NCBI RefSeq assembly: GCF_901538265.1
Contig: NZ_LR593886.1
Coordinates: forward strand, 6,717,738-6,781,737
Length of the DNA: 64,000 bases
Source: Gemmata massiliana
GTDB lineage: Bacteria > Planctomycetota > Planctomycetia > Gemmatales > Gemmataceae
Direction: 5' to 3'
The notes under the pieces were generated by a model. The model did not search any database and was not told the DNA's origin. It worked only from the letters and a program-made list of their open reading frames with translations. Made by a program: the position numbers and the translations under genes. Every line of letters begins with the position of its first letter. Within the stretch, counting starts at the first letter, position 1. Of this stretch, positions 24,971-34,034 are shown piece after piece.

Positions 24971-27895
24971 ATGTCGGACCCGGTGCCCCTCCCCGCACCC
25001 CCCCCGCCCCCGAAACCAACTCGCCGAACGCCGTGGGGCTACTGGGCCGACGCGGTTCTCGCGTTCGCGGTTCTCGCGTTCGCGTTCCTCGCGGGGTCGT
25101 TCGTCGCGCGGAACTCGGACGTCTGGCTGCACCTCGCAACCGGGCGGCTCGTAGCACAGGGCGCGTACCACTTCGGCACGGACCCGTTCGCGTACACTAC
25201 GGCCGACAAATACTGGGCGAACCACGCTTGGCTTTTTGATCTGGGCCTGTACCTCGTGTTCAAGTGGTTCGGTGGTGCCGGTCTGGTGGTACTCAAGGCG
25301 CTCGCGGTCGCCGGGACCGCGGGTGCGATGTGGGTCACGACGCGCGGGCGCGGAGCGGTCTGGCCCACGGCCGGCTGCCTCCTCCTCGCCGTTCTCGCTT
25401 GTGCCCCGCGGTTACTCCTTCAGCCCACAATTGCGTCGCTCTTATTGCTCGCGGTCTGTTTGTACTGTCTGAGGGCGGGCGGCCGAGCGCTAGTTGCGAT
25501 ACCGGTGCTGACCGCCGTTTGGGTGAACCTCGACGCGTGGTTCATCCTCGCCCCCACGTTAGTCGTTCTGTTCTGGCTCGGTCGTCAGATCAGTCCACAG
25601 CGCGCGACTCTTCCTGCGTGGCCGAGTTGGTTGGTGCCGGCGACGTTCGGCGCGTGCCTGCTCAGCCCGCACCACATTTTCGCCTTGCGGTTGCCACTGG
25701 AATTGTCTCCGGCGGTGTGGTCGAGCGAGTTCGTGTCCGACCCGCGGTTCGCAGGGGTGTTCGTATCACCGTGGCACACATCGGCACTCGGCGCGGCCGG
25801 TGGGTACAACCTCGCTGCGTGGGCGTTCTTCGTGCTTCTGGCGTTGGGAATCTTTTCCTTTGCGGTGAACCGCACGGCCGCACTGAGCTGGCGCGTGACG
25901 GTGTGGGTGCCGTTTGCGTTGCTGGCGGCGTGGCAGGCGCGACTGATCCCGTTCTTCGCAGTCGTGGCCGGGCCGATTACCGCGTTGAATCTGCGGGAAA
26001 TCATTTCCGAAACGTCGCTCCCGCGCCTCGGGCGCGGGTTCGCGCTGATCGGTAGCTCAGTGCTCCTCGTTCTGGCGTGGTTCGGGTGGACGACCAGCTT
26101 CTCGAACCGCGACCGCGCTCCGGCTTGGGCCGTCCACACAGACCCGACGCTCGCACGCGCGGCCGAGGGGGTTTCCGCGGCCCGCCAGCAAAGCGGGTTC
26201 GCCCCCGACCGGGTACTCGTGACGCACCCCGATGTCGGGCACTATCTCGCATGGTTCGCCCCGGGCGAACGGTACTTCCTCGATTCGCGATTACACTTGT
26301 TCACACACGTCGCGGATGATTTCGCGGCGACATCGCGTGCGGTCGGATTGCTTGGCGAACCCGCCCCCGGTGACGCGCACCAACTAGACGAGTTCGGCGC
26401 AGTTCTGCTCTACGACCCGGACGGCGGCCGAATGACCCGCGCGCTCCGCGCGACAACCGGCACCGACAGTACGTGGGCGCTCGCGCGCGTCGACGGCGGG
26501 GCCGTCCTCCTCGCGCGAACCGTGGCGAGTTCGCGCCGATTCGACCCCGAGCGCGAAGCGTTCAACGGCTCCCCGGCTCCGTTACCGGTCGCGGGAACCG
26601 GCCCCGCAACTCTAGCCGAGCCGGAGCTGGCGTGGTGGGTTGTGACACGAACAGTGGGGCGGTCCGGATCGTGGGAAGCAGACGCGGCCACGATTTATCT
26701 CCGAATGTTTGAAAGCGGCTCCTCGCGGGAGCCGGCGCTACCGCTGCTCGCGGTCCGCACGGCCCGAGCGGGGGCCGAGGTCGACCCGAACGACCCGATC
26801 GCGTGGCTGGCTCTGGGGCGCGCGTACAGCACCCTCGGCGAGCGCACCTGGGAGCGCGAAACGGGTACGGGGCTAACACCCCTCGAGCACATCCGACAGG
26901 TGCAAATCATTGCGACGCTCGTTCAAAGTGTGCTCCTGAATCCGGACTCCGTGCCGGCTCGCGAAAGCCTCGCCGGTGTCCTCCTGCGCCGGAACATGCT
27001 CGACAGTGCCCGCACGCACGCGGCCGAAGCGCTACGCCTGGTGCGCCGGGCGGGACCGGGTGCGGGCGAAACGCCCGAAGCGTTCACCGAACGGGTCGGG
27101 CGCCTCAACGCGCTGGTTGAGCAACTCGAAGCCGGGATTCAGGACGGGGAGAACCGGTACCTGATTCGCACGACGGGGTTGGCCGGTGATCCACTGGCGC
27201 GGGCGCGGATCGCGCTCGAATTGGGGCTGTCACAAAAAGCCATCGACGTGCTGCGCACGTCGCACCCGGACCTCTACGGCGGTGCGGGTTTGGGGTTACT
27301 CGCTGACCTGCTCCTCCAATCCGGACAGGCGGCCGAGTGCCGGGTGCTGCTCGACCGAGCGGAACTACGCCGCAACCCGGACGTACTCGGGATCGCCACT
27401 TTGCCCCGCGCCGCGGACCCGAACGGGTATAATTGGGCGTACCAACTACCGACCTACGACTGGCTCGACCTGTGCCAGTGTGCGGCCGTCGGCCGGTACA
27501 CCGGCGCGACCGAAGCCGTTGACCGAATCTGCGCGCGTTTGTACGCGGAAGAACAGAGCCGGGCACAACCAATTGCGATGAGCGGGGCGGCTCTGTTCGT
27601 TCTGGAAATCGGGATGGGAGCGCCCCCGATCCCGGTACACGCTCGCCTGAACCGGGTGCGAGACCGGGCACAGTTCACCGAGTTACTGGCGCAGGCCAAA
27701 TCCCTGTCCGTTGCCCGGGCCGATCTCACGACACTCGCCGGAGTACTCGAACTGGAACGCGGGGCAACCAGTGCCGCAGTGAACCGATTCAAAAGTGCGC
27801 AAACGCTGTACACGCAGACAAAAAATATGGGTCTTGTAGCCCCGGGCGCGCCGCTTGCTTCTCGGTACACCGAAGCACTCAACAAGTACCGGTAG
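24971..27895 (+). CDS. Large polytopic membrane protein with C-terminal TPR-like region
   Basis: 974 residues. A proline-rich N-terminus (PVPLPAPPPPPKPTRR) precedes about ten membrane helices within the first 400 residues (AVLAFAVLAFAFLAGSFVA through SSVLLVLAWFGWT). A loop DVWLHLATGRLVAQGAY...DPFAYTTADKYWANHAWL resembles the first external loop of GT-C/PMT-type transferases (family 39 and relatives), where a DE/DD-like acid pair would be expected. From about residue 420 the protein is soluble and helical with TPR-like units (DPIAWLALGRAYSTLG, RESLAGVLLRRNMLDSARTHA). It may be a membrane transferase or a repeat-bearing envelope protein. The enzyme class is not settled. It is followed 43 bases later by the VCBS lipoprotein gene. 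Confidence 0.6.
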   Translation: MSDPVPLPAPPPPPKPTRRTPWGYWADAVLAFAVLAFAFLAGSFVARNSDVWLHLATGRLVAQGAYHFGTDPFAYTTADKYWANHAWLFDLGLYLVFKWFGGAGLVVLKALAVAGTAGAMWVTTRGRGAVWPTAGCLLLAVLACAPRLLLQPTIASLLLLAVCLYCLRAGGRALVAIPVLTAVWVNLDAWFILAPTLVVLFWLGRQISPQRATLPAWPSWLVPATFGACLLSPHHIFALRLPLELSPAVWSSEFVSDPRFAGVFVSPWHTSALGAAGGYNLAAWAFFVLLALGIFSFAVNRTAALSWRVTVWVPFALLAAWQARLIPFFAVVAGPITALNLREIISETSLPRLGRGFALIGSSVLLVLAWFGWTTSFSNRDRAPAWAVHTDPTLARAAEGVSAARQQSGFAPDRVLVTHPDVGHYLAWFAPGERYFLDSRLHLFTHVADDFAATSRAVGLLGEPAPGDAHQLDEFGAVLLYDPDGGRMTRALRATTGTDSTWALARVDGGAVLLARTVASSRRFDPEREAFNGSPAPLPVAGTGPATLAEPELAWWVVTRTVGRSGSWEADAATIYLRMFESGSSREPALPLLAVRTARAGAEVDPNDPIAWLALGRAYSTLGERTWERETGTGLTPLEHIRQVQIIATLVQSVLLNPDSVPARESLAGVLLRRNMLDSARTHAAEALRLVRRAGPGAGETPEAFTERVGRLNALVEQLEAGIQDGENRYLIRTTGLAGDPLARARIALELGLSQKAIDVLRTSHPDLYGGAGLGLLADLLLQSGQAAECRVLLDRAELRRNPDVLGIATLPRAADPNGYNWAYQLPTYDWLDLCQCAAVGRYTGATEAVDRICARLYAEEQSRAQPIAMSGAALFVLEIGMGAPPIPVHARLNRVRDRAQFTELLAQAKSLSVARADLTTLAGVLELERGATSAAVNRFKSAQTLYTQTKNMGLVAPGAPLASRYTEALNKYR

Positions 27896-27938
27896 AACGC
27901 GCCGATCCGCGCGCATCGCTCTCTGATCGAGGTCGTTC

Positions 27939-29513
27939 ATGGTTTCTTGTCGCCGCTGGCTCGTCCTGTGCCCGGTCGTCATTGCGGGGGCGCTCGCGGC
28001 CCTCGTGGGTTGCGGAGGCAATTCGACCACACCGCCCACGCAGCCAGACACGCCCGACCCGACGCCGGCCGCCCTGCCCGCCGACATGGAGGCGCAGGTC
28101 CACAACTTCTGCGGCGGTTCGTGCCACGCCTACCCGCCACCCGATTCGTTCCCGAAACGGCACTGGCGCGCGGAGGTCGAGCGCGGGTTCCGGTTCTTCG
28201 ATCAGTCCGGGATGAGCACCGTCCCACCGAAACTGTCGCACGTCGTCCGCTATTACGAGGACCGGGCCGCGGACGAATACACCCCGCCGCAGGTGACGAC
28301 CTCGGCCCGGCCGCTCGGGATCGGCCTCGAACCCGTGAGCTACCCGCCCCCGGCCGGGGACCGCCCGATGATCTCACACGTTAACCCGGTCAAGTTGCCC
28401 TCCGGCCGCGTCGACGCAGCAGCCCTCGCCCGCGCGCCGTTCACCCTCGTCGCGTGCGACATGCGGGGCGGGCGGGTGCTCGCGCTGGACCCGACCGCAA
28501 CGGCTCCGGCTTGGCGAGAGTTGGTACGAGTTCCGAACCCGGCCCACGCCGAAGTGCTCGACCTAGACGGCGACGGGATACTCGACTTGCTCGTCGCGGA
28601 CCTTGGTAGCTACCCGCCGACCGACCGGAAGTGCGGGAGCGTGGTTTGGGCTCGCGGGCGAGCCGACGGCTCGTTCCAACCGATCACCTTGCTGAAAAAC
28701 GTGGGGCGCGTTGCCGACGTGCGAGCGGCGGACTTCCGCGGCACCGGAAAGCTCGATCTGGTGGTCGGGGTATTCGGGCTCCACTCCGTTGGAGAGGTGC
28801 TGTTTCTGGAGAACCGGACCACGGACTGGAACCAACCGAACTTCGCGCCGACCACCGTCGACGCGCGCCCCGGCGCGATTCACGTTCCAGTCGCGGACCT
28901 CAACGGCGACGGCCGCCCGGACTTCGTCGCGCTCATCGCGCAGGAGCACGAAATGGTCGTCGCGTTCCTCAACGAGGGCGGTGGCAAATTTGGAAAGAAG
29001 GTACTGTACCGGGCTCCGCACCCCGGGTGGGGCAGTAGCGGCATCCAATTGGTGGACCTGAACGGCGACGGAAAGCTCGACGTCCTGTACACGAACGGCG
29101 ACATCCTTGATGAGCCGTACTTGTGGAAGCCATACCACGGGGTCCAGTGGCTGGAGAACAAAGGCGATCTGACGTTCGAGCACCGGCGGATCGCCCCCAT
29201 GTACGGGGTTCACAACGCGGTCGCCGCGCGGGTGACCGGCGGACCACTCCCCGACATCCTCGCGGTCAGCTTCCTGCCGGCCGACAAGTTTCCCGATCGT
29301 GCGGCCAAGCGCGCGGACGCGGTGGTGCTTTTCGAGCAGGTCGCGCCCGGGCAGTTCGAGCGACACGTGCTCGCGAGCGTGCAGTGCGACGCTGTCGTCT
29401 GCGCGGCTGCCGACCTCTACCGGTCTGGACGGAACGATCTGGTGATCGGGAACTTCAGCAGCCCAACGACCGACCACCCGGTAACGATCTGGAAGAATCT
29501 CGGGAAAAAATAG
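27939..29513 (+). CDS. FG-GAP/VCBS-repeat lipoprotein with a CX3CH motif
   Basis: A 524-residue envelope protein. The lipoprotein signal ends at LVGC (Cys25), and a Thr/Pro-rich linker follows. An unusual FCGGSCHAYPPP segment (Cys58, Cys62, His63) resembles a haem-binding motif with three spacer residues. From about residue 190 the chain is a beta-propeller of calcium-binding-type repeats: DLDGDGILDLLVADLG, ADLNGDGRPDFVALI, DLNGDGKLDVLYTNGD. Such proteins are abundant in planctomycetes, and some show cytochrome-like N-termini. The role is probably structural or binding at the cell surface. It converges with the TPR gene with only 13 bases between stop codons. Confidence 0.8.
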   Translation: MVSCRRWLVLCPVVIAGALAALVGCGGNSTTPPTQPDTPDPTPAALPADMEAQVHNFCGGSCHAYPPPDSFPKRHWRAEVERGFRFFDQSGMSTVPPKLSHVVRYYEDRAADEYTPPQVTTSARPLGIGLEPVSYPPPAGDRPMISHVNPVKLPSGRVDAAALARAPFTLVACDMRGGRVLALDPTATAPAWRELVRVPNPAHAEVLDLDGDGILDLLVADLGSYPPTDRKCGSVVWARGRADGSFQPITLLKNVGRVADVRAADFRGTGKLDLVVGVFGLHSVGEVLFLENRTTDWNQPNFAPTTVDARPGAIHVPVADLNGDGRPDFVALIAQEHEMVVAFLNEGGGKFGKKVLYRAPHPGWGSSGIQLVDLNGDGKLDVLYTNGDILDEPYLWKPYHGVQWLENKGDLTFEHRRIAPMYGVHNAVAARVTGGPLPDILAVSFLPADKFPDRAAKRADAVVLFEQVAPGQFERHVLASVQCDAVVCAAADLYRSGRNDLVIGNFSSPTTDHPVTIWKNLGKK

Positions 29514-29526
29514 GCTTCTCGGGCGG

Positions 29527-30804
29527 TTACTGTTTACCCCCGACCGCCCGGGCGCGGTGCTCTTCGGCCTTCGCCCGTTCCCCGCGCGACTCGTAGTACT
29601 CAGCAAGTGCCAAATGAGACGCTCGGTGTTCCGGGTCGAGCTTGAGAGCGCCGAGGAGCCAACGCTCGCCCACGTCCCCGCGGCCGGTTTGGATTAGCAA
29701 TTGTCCCATTTCAAAGTGGAGCGCCGGGTCGAGCGGGAACTCGGCGAGTCGGCGGCTCTGTAGTTCGGTGAGCCGCGCGACCCGGTCTTTGATCTCGTCG
29801 GCCTTGAGCCCTTGCACGCGGGCCTCTTCGGATTTCCCCTGTTGGCGGAGCGCTTCGAACAGGAGCCATTGAGCTTGGTAGTCCTCTGGCATCGCGACCG
29901 CGGCGCGCCGGAGCCACTGCTCCGCGTCGGCCTTCCGATCCTCGGTCATCGCGAGCTGTCCGCGGGTACGTAGGCACGGGCCGTCGTCCGGATATCGCTC
30001 GAGGGTCTCATCGAGCAGCCGGCGAGCCTCGTCGCGCTGGCCGAGAAAGTTGTAGCACCGGGCGAGCCGAGCCACGAGCCCGGGGTCGTCGGGGTGCCGG
30101 GCACGGAGCACCTCCAGGTTCCGCGCGGCCTCCTCGTACCCACCCAGAGAAATAACCGCGTCTGCGAGACGGCGCCGCGCGTAATCCCGGCCCGGATCGA
30201 GGTCGAGAACCCGGCGAAAGTCCTCGGCCCCGCGCACCGCACCGCGCCCGATCACGTAGGTTTCCCCTCGAAGTTCGAGCGCCCGGACGTTGTCCGGGCT
30301 CCGCTGCAGCCACGCTTCGAGGCAGGCCATCGCGTCGAGGATGCGGTACACCCGCAGGTACCCCATAGCGAGCGCCTCCCACACCAGCGGCCCAGCGGCC
30401 CCGGGCGCCTCCGCGGCCCGGTTCTGGAGGTACACCTCGACCTCCCGCATGTTCCCGCTCGCGGCCTGCACCAGCGCCCACTCGAACGCGGTTTCGTCGG
30501 TCGCCTGCCCCAAGTTACTTTGGGCAGCGCGAAGTTCGCGGCGCGCGCCCTCGACGTCGCCGTCCTGCCACGCCGCGCGGCACGCCGCGAGCCGGACCGG
30601 TGCGCGACCGCCCCACAGACGCGCGCACGCCGCCAACTCGCGCCGCGCCGCCGCCGGGTCGTGCCGCGCCAGCGCGGCACGGCCGGCTCGGAGCCGGGAC
30701 CACGCCCACACGTTCGGAGCACCCACGAGCACCACGAATACGACCGTCGCGAGCCCGATCGCGCCCCGGCGCGTGGCGAAGACCTTCAAGAGCCGACGAA
30801 TCAT
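29527..30804 (-). CDS. Membrane-anchored TPR protein
   Basis: A 425-residue protein. An N-terminal basic start and membrane helix (about 15-34, AIGLATVVFVVLVGAPNVWAW) are followed almost wholly by TPR units: RALELRGETYVIGRGA, DDPGLVARLARCYNFLGQRDEARRLLDETL, DPEHRASHLALAEYYESRGERAKAEEH. The repeats should lie outside the cytoplasm as a protein-binding scaffold. It lies 22 bases downstream of another TPR membrane protein on the same strand. The two share architecture and may be cotranscribed with the small lipoprotein and DUF1559 genes upstream. No enzymatic motif is visible. Confidence 0.82.
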   Translation of the reverse strand: MIRRLLKVFATRRGAIGLATVVFVVLVGAPNVWAWSRLRAGRAALARHDPAAARRELAACARLWGGRAPVRLAACRAAWQDGDVEGARRELRAAQSNLGQATDETAFEWALVQAASGNMREVEVYLQNRAAEAPGAAGPLVWEALAMGYLRVYRILDAMACLEAWLQRSPDNVRALELRGETYVIGRGAVRGAEDFRRVLDLDPGRDYARRRLADAVISLGGYEEAARNLEVLRARHPDDPGLVARLARCYNFLGQRDEARRLLDETLERYPDDGPCLRTRGQLAMTEDRKADAEQWLRRAAVAMPEDYQAQWLLFEALRQQGKSEEARVQGLKADEIKDRVARLTELQSRRLAEFPLDPALHFEMGQLLIQTGRGDVGERWLLGALKLDPEHRASHLALAEYYESRGERAKAEEHRARAVGGKQ

Positions 30805-30826
30805 GGCTGGCCTTAGAACGAACGGT

Positions 30827-32206
30827 TCAAGGGGTCTGCGGCCGGGCAGACAACTGCTTGGCTACCGCGCGGTGACGGGCGGCAAGGGCCGGTTTGTCCA
30901 GGTCGCGGTAAAGAACGACGAGTGACTGGTGCGTCGGCAAGTGCTCCGGGTCGGCTTGCAGCGCGGCGTCGAACCACCGCAGCGCGTCCCGCACTTGCCC
31001 CGCGCGGAGCGCGATGTGCGCGAGTTCGTGGAGGAGCGCCGGGTCGCGCGGGTTCCGCTGGAGCGGCCCCTGCACCAGTGCCAAGACGCGCTCGTTGTCC
31101 GCCTCGAGCTGTTTGATCGTCTCGTACTCGCGCTTGGCTTCGGTCTGCTGCCTGTTGCGCGCGAGCGCGAGTGCGTACTGGTGCCGCGCCGCAACGTTCC
31201 CGGGGTCGTTCGCAATCGCACGGCCGAGGTACCCGACGGCCGCTTGTTCGTCGCCCTCGGCCAGCGCCCGCGCCCCGCGCTCGACGAGCGCGTCCGAGTT
31301 GTCCGGATGCCGGAGCACGCAGTCGTCGAGCGCGAGTCGCGCGTCGGCCGTGCGCCCTTGAAGGGAGAGAGCTTTCACCCACAGGATGTGGACTTGGGCG
31401 TTGTCCGGGAGCCGCTCGCGTAACACGGCCAACTGTTCGATCGCGTCCTCCCCGTTCCGCCGGTTGACGAACAGGGTCGCCAGACGGAGCCGCGCCTCGA
31501 GCAGATCCGGGTCGAGTTCGAGAACCCGGCGGTAGGCCGCGATCGCGTGCTCGAACCCCATTTGGCTTTCGAGGAATTTGCCCCGGAGCAACAGCGCGAG
31601 CGTATCGTCGGGATCTTGGTCGAGCCACTCACTGAGGGCGTTGTGGACTTCCAAATACCGGTATCGTGTCATCAGCCCCGCGACGACCGCCTCACGCGCA
31701 AGGCGCGAGCGAGGGCCGCCGACGCTAATGTGAACCCGAATTGCCGGAGCCGTCGCATCTACGTCCCCAAGATAGGCCCGGTGGTAGAGCAACTCAAAGG
31801 CCAGAGTCTCGTCCTGACCGTAAAGCTGATCGTACCTATCGAGGGACGTATCTGCCGAGGCCCCGTCCCCGGTGCGACGGGCGATGCGAGCAGAGAGCAC
31901 GAGAACCTCGCGCTGGTCCGGCCGCAACCACTGGCAGTGCCGGAGGCGCTCGGCGGCTTCCGCATTGTGCCAGCGGTCGGCCGCCCGTTCCGCCGCTCTC
32001 AAGTTACTCGTGAACCAGAACCAGACGCCCCCGGCGGCGAACAGAGCGACCGATGCGAGCAGCGCAACAGTCAACAACGGACGGTGCTGGACGAACCGAA
32101 CGGGAGCGAGAAAGAACCGCCTCACTCTCCCGGGGCGGCGCACCAACCCAGGCGCCGGGTTTAGTTCCGGCGTGGAGAAGGTCGTGTCGAGGTTCGGTGC
32201 AGACAT
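30827..32206 (-). CDS. Membrane-anchored TPR protein
   Basis: A 459-residue protein. A cytoplasmic proline-rich lead (about 1-42) precedes one membrane helix (about 45-66, LLTVALLASVALFAAGGVWFW). TPR repeats then run from about 70 to the end, including DTLALLLRGKFLESQMGFEHAIAAYRRVLELDPD, NVAARHQYALALARNRQQTEAKREY and DPALLHELAHIALRAGQVRDALRWFDAAL. It is probably an inner-membrane scaffold with periplasmic repeats. The gene begins 22 bases after the transthyretin-like lipoprotein stop and ends 22 bases before the next TPR gene, which suggests one operon. Confidence 0.82.
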   Translation of the reverse strand: MSAPNLDTTFSTPELNPAPGLVRRPGRVRRFFLAPVRFVQHRPLLTVALLASVALFAAGGVWFWFTSNLRAAERAADRWHNAEAAERLRHCQWLRPDQREVLVLSARIARRTGDGASADTSLDRYDQLYGQDETLAFELLYHRAYLGDVDATAPAIRVHISVGGPRSRLAREAVVAGLMTRYRYLEVHNALSEWLDQDPDDTLALLLRGKFLESQMGFEHAIAAYRRVLELDPDLLEARLRLATLFVNRRNGEDAIEQLAVLRERLPDNAQVHILWVKALSLQGRTADARLALDDCVLRHPDNSDALVERGARALAEGDEQAAVGYLGRAIANDPGNVAARHQYALALARNRQQTEAKREYETIKQLEADNERVLALVQGPLQRNPRDPALLHELAHIALRAGQVRDALRWFDAALQADPEHLPTHQSLVVLYRDLDKPALAARHRAVAKQLSARPQTP

Positions 32207-32228
32207 GAAGGAACTCAGCGGGCTGCGG

Positions 32229-32768
32229 TCATTTCAACGTGATGTCGAACGTCGGCTGCCCGGTTTTCACGGTGGTGGTCAGCGGCGTCGTCTCGGCCTT
32301 CGAGTACTCGTTCGGGATCTGAACGTATTTGGCCGCATTCGCTGCAGCCATCGCCGCAGGCGGGCCGCCGGGGGTGTACCCTGAATCTTTTCCGGCACCT
32401 TCCGGCGGCTTATTTTCTTTGACTTTCGCTAACGGATTTTCGGGGGCTCCGCCCTTCGCACCGCCCTTGGAAGTCATCCCGGCGCTCCCGGCCGGTTTGT
32501 TCCCCTTGAGCGACTCCGTTTCCACGCAAACCTTGTAGTCGCCTGCGAGCACACCAGGCATCGTATACGTACCATCCTCTTGAATGGTCGCAGAAAATGT
32601 CGGCCCCTCCCCGGCCGCCACAAAGGTCACGAACCCACCTTTGAGGGCCTTCCCATTGTAGCTGACCTTACCAGACATATCCTGTTTTCCCCCGCCACAC
32701 CCACTGAAGAAAAGGGTCAGCGAGCAGAGCATTACTGCACAGAAAATCCGTGGGATAGAAGCTCGCAT
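32229..32768 (-). CDS. Small transthyretin/carboxypeptidase-regulatory-like lipoprotein
   Basis: A 179-residue lipoprotein from ATG 32768. The signal ends at the lipobox FSGC (Cys24). A longer in-frame extension upstream lacks sense as a signal and overlaps the DUF1559 gene end, so it is not used. The mature part begins with MSGKVSYNGKALKGGFVTF, the carboxypeptidase-regulatory/transthyretin-like beta fold, with DGTYTMPGVLAGDYKV. A long Gly/Pro/Lys-rich insert follows (about 95-150) before a final strand. Planctomycetes keep many such lipoproteins just downstream of DUF1559 genes, as here. The function is unknown. Confidence 0.82.
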   Translation of the reverse strand: MRASIPRIFCAVMLCSLTLFFSGCGGGKQDMSGKVSYNGKALKGGFVTFVAAGEGPTFSATIQEDGTYTMPGVLAGDYKVCVETESLKGNKPAGSAGMTSKGGAKGGAPENPLAKVKENKPPEGAGKDSGYTPGGPPAAMAAANAAKYVQIPNEYSKAETTPLTTTVKTGQPTFDITLK

Positions 32769-32804
32769 CAGCGTAGCTCCGAAGAGAGGAATTTGAATGA
32801 GAAA

Positions 32805-32826
32805 CGGGTCCGGATGACCGGACCCG
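32805..32826 (-). terminator. 9-bp hairpin between the DUF1559 and lipoprotein genes
   Basis: The arms 32805-32813 and 32818-32826 pair perfectly around a four-base loop. On the minus strand a short T/C-rich stretch follows. The position, in an 88-base gap, suggests an attenuator that lets the DUF1559 gene be expressed more than the genes downstream. Confidence 0.45.
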
Positions 32827-32856
32827 AAGTTAGATTTTACCTTGGTAGCAGAAGAC

Positions 32857-33762
32857 TTACCAGTTGCTCCCAAGAACTTCGCCCCCGTTCGGTGTGAGCG
32901 CAGACCAGAACGTGGCGCCACTTACGCCGGACGAAACGCCGCGGACGCTACCATCGGCCAGCGCGACCAGCACGGTGCCGGTGTGCATAGAGCTCGCGCG
33001 CCCAGCGTCCGCTTGGGCCGGAGAGCCCCGCACGTTGAATTGGGGAACAGCCGCCGCACCAGTCGGGTACCCGAGATCGGCGTCCGCGGTGACCGAACCC
33101 CAGTCCGGCCAGAAGTTATCGGTGTAGTTACCGGAGCTCGTGAGCGACACCTTCTCGACGTAGATGATCGTGTTCGAGGTGCCGTCGGTAATATTGGCCG
33201 GGTACTTCCGGTAACCCTGCGGCCCCCAATAGGTGTTGCCACCGACGAGTTGGGAGTTGATCGCGTAGCTCGTTCGCCCGCGAGCGCCGTTGTTCGACGT
33301 GAGCGTGGCGTCCGACGGGCAGCCGTATGTCTTGATGACCGCCGTCTGGAGTTCTGCTCCGCTCGGACCACCCCACGCGGAGTACGTGGGCAGGTTCCCG
33401 TTTCGGTCGTCGATAAAGCCGGCCGAGCCGTCGGATTTCTTATAGCTCTGGTCGTACCAGTTCTTTTGCTCAATAAACGGCAGCAGGTGGACAAAGTGGC
33501 CACCGTGCCCGTTGCCGGAAGTTGCTCGGAAGCTGGGATAGAGGCCGAGAGACATCGGCATGTTCCCATTATTCGTGTCGGCCATGTTGATGAAGCCCAA
33601 GCTCAACTGCTTGAGGTTGTTCGAGCAGGACATCCGAGCAGCCGCTTCGCGGACTTTTTGAACAGCCGGCAATAGCAGACCAATGAGAATCGCGATAATT
33701 GCGATAACGACAAGTAGCTCGATCAGCGTAAAAGCGCGTCGTCGGGAGAGCGGAGTCGGCAC
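32857..33762 (-). CDS. DUF1559-family pseudopilin-like protein
   Basis: A 301-residue protein. It has a type IV prepilin-like N-terminus: a short basic leader, [20 protein letters not shown] (GFTLIEL-type methylation/cleavage site with the key Glu at +5), and the hydrophobic helix. The rest is the DUF1559/SBP_bac_10 fold with [46 protein letters not shown] and the C-terminal [16 protein letters not shown]. The family is hugely expanded in planctomycetes. Prepilin peptidase processing is expected, but the biological role is unknown. It is the first gene of a minus-strand run with the lipoprotein and TPR genes. Confidence 0.9.
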   Translation of the reverse strand: MPTPLSRRRAFTLIELLVVIAIIAILIGLLLPAVQKVREAAARMSCSNNLKQLSLGFINMADTNNGNMPMSLGLYPSFRATSGNGHGGHFVHLLPFIEQKNWYDQSYKKSDGSAGFIDDRNGNLPTYSAWGGPSGAELQTAVIKTYGCPSDATLTSNNGARGRTSYAINSQLVGGNTYWGPQGYRKYPANITDGTSNTIIYVEKVSLTSSGNYTDNFWPDWGSVTADADLGYPTGAAAVPQFNVRGSPAQADAGRASSMHTGTVLVALADGSVRGVSSGVSGATFWSALTPNGGEVLGSNW

Positions 33763-33885
33763 TGAGAACCTCCAGAAAGGATCAGAGATGGGCTAGACCA
33801 CCCAGATTACAATGAGAACGGACGGACCCCATAATGAAAGCGAGTACGGGGCATCTACCTTACAAAAAGCTACCCTCACACATGC

Positions 33886-33921
33886 ATCATGTCAACACCA
33901 AATATCATGTCAACACCAAAT
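33886..33921 (+). repeat. Tandem 18-bp direct repeat upstream of the CRTAC1 gene
   Basis: Two identical 18-base copies (33886-33903 and 33904-33921; core ATGTCAACACCAAAT) lie back to back in the divergent promoter region of the DUF1559 and CRTAC1/UnbV genes. The sequence here is AT-richer than its surroundings. It could be a dimeric regulator site or a chance duplication. Confidence 0.6.
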
Positions 33922-34034
33922 CCTGTACCCCCACCGTAATTCCGTGAACCGTTCGCACTCGTGTCGTCCGCGTTCTGCTATCCTCAATTACGATAGATTA
34001 AAGGCTTCATTTCATAACTCTCCGAGGTCATCAC

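Noticed and set aside
23357-25225. 622-codon minus-strand open frame
   Set aside because: Overlaps sdhB and two further genes antisense; no family features.
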